A DNA stretch of 6,814 nucleotides from Planctomycetaceae bacterium (lineage in GTDB: Bacteria > Planctomycetota > Planctomycetia > Planctomycetales > Planctomycetaceae), in NCBI GenBank assembly GCA_003445035.1, contig DLVV01000102.1, positions 1 to 6,814 of the forward strand, in the 5' to 3' direction. A program made the position numbers and the translations under genes. The notes beneath the pieces were generated by a model. The model worked only from the letters and a program-made list of their open reading frames with translations. It ran no database searches and had not been told where the DNA came from. Position 1 is the stretch's first letter. Every line of letters starts with the position of its first letter. Below, one piece after another: positions 6,668-6,814 of the stretch.

Positions 6668-6720
6668 ACTCCCGTGCGGAACCGCTCCGAGTGCTGCTCG
6701 GAAGGCGGGCGGGCGGGAGT
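6668..6720. repeat. Inverted repeat bracketing the oxidoreductase leader
   Basis: ACTCCCG (6668-6674) and CGGGAGT (6714-6720) are perfect 7-base inverted arms separated by 39 bases. One arm overlaps the candidate -10 of the oxidoreductase promoter. The other includes the GGGAG upstream of its start codon. It may be an operator, or, if transcription starts further upstream, a structure that hides the ribosome site. Function is inference. Confidence 0.35.
6686..6702 (-). other. Small hairpin in the oxidoreductase 5' leader
   Basis: TCCGAG (6686-6691), loop TGCTG and CTCGGA (6697-6702) form a perfect 6-base stem with a 5-base loop. It lies in the predicted untranslated leader, about 30 bases before ATG 6656 and inside the larger 6668-6720 inverted repeat. 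There is no U-run, so it is not a terminator. Confidence 0.4.
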
Positions 6721-6747
6721 ATACCAAAGGGGTGGGGCTTATGTTAG
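6718..6747 (-). promoter_or_regulatory. Candidate sigma70-type promoter of the oxidoreductase gene cluster
   Basis: On the minus strand CTAACA (6747-6742, four of six to TTGACA) is followed after 18 bases by TATACT (6723-6718, five of six to TATAAT). The predicted start of transcription is near 6711, giving a leader of about 55 bases. The (GGGC)-rich run just downstream on the plus strand makes the initial transcribed region very C-rich. Confidence 0.5.
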
Positions 6748-6814
6748 ATTCGCAACCGGGTGCTTTGGGCGGGCAATGTAGGGACGGACAACGGGTAAAC
6801 GGCATGGCGTTGAA
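6748..6814. other. Upstream edge region, no confirmed gene
   Basis: No confident gene is visible. A plus-strand ATG at 6804 (Met-Ala-Leu before the edge) could start a divergent gene, with a GGG-rich but weak ribosome site upstream. Only three codons are inside the window, so this cannot be judged. Confidence 0.2.

Noticed and set aside
6701..6717. G-quadruplex in the GGCGGGCGGGCGGG run
   Set aside because: Only three GGG tracts plus a GG are present, so a stable three-layer quadruplex is not supported.
6593..6805. Minus-strand 70-codon open frame over the oxidoreductase start
   Set aside because: It crosses the likely promoter and the start of the oxidoreductase in another frame and has no recognisable features.

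Overview
The window is GC-rich and densely coded. It carries a bacterial Ser/Thr kinase with a Pro/Ala/Met-rich tail, a secreted thioredoxin-fold protein, a single-domain response regulator and a molybdopterin oxidoreductase. Weak Shine-Dalgarno signals and frequent GTG starts are also seen. This mix fits a planctomycete-like chromosome, but that is an inference from gene style and not from a marker gene. No rRNA, tRNA, CRISPR array, insertion sequence or phage gene was seen.

Layout. On the left, a Hanks-type Ser/Thr kinase (minus strand, start at 1182) runs off the left edge. A 219-base divergent intergenic region (1183-1401) separates it from a plus-strand gene (1402-2742). That gene encodes an exported two-part protein whose C-terminal TlpA/thioredoxin-like domain has lost both active-site cysteines. 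It ends 4 bases from the end of the next gene, which is convergent.

From 6656 down to 2747 there are four minus-strand genes, closely packed and read in this order. The first is a cytoplasmic molybdopterin (bis-MGD) oxidoreductase with an N-terminal [4Fe-4S] motif. The second is a membrane-anchored glutaredoxin-like protein that overlaps the oxidoreductase stop by a GTGA. The third is a TIGR04282/DUF2064-type glycosyltransferase with a nucleotide-sugar fold. The fourth is a stand-alone receiver-domain response regulator, possibly with its own internal promoter. A plausible sigma70-type promoter (CTAACA-18-TATACT) and nested inverted repeats lie upstream of the oxidoreductase.

How the genes may work together. 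The oxidoreductase and the glutaredoxin-like protein are probably translationally coupled, so a shared redox task is reasonable but unproven. The glycosyltransferase and receiver protein are probably co-transcribed with them, at least in part. The kinase and the exported redoxin-like protein share a divergent control region.

I did not find a convincing new defence or mobile system. The most unusual items are the cysteine-less thioredoxin domain, the kinase with a degenerate glycine loop and DFS in place of DFG, and the coupled oxidoreductase and membrane glutaredoxin.
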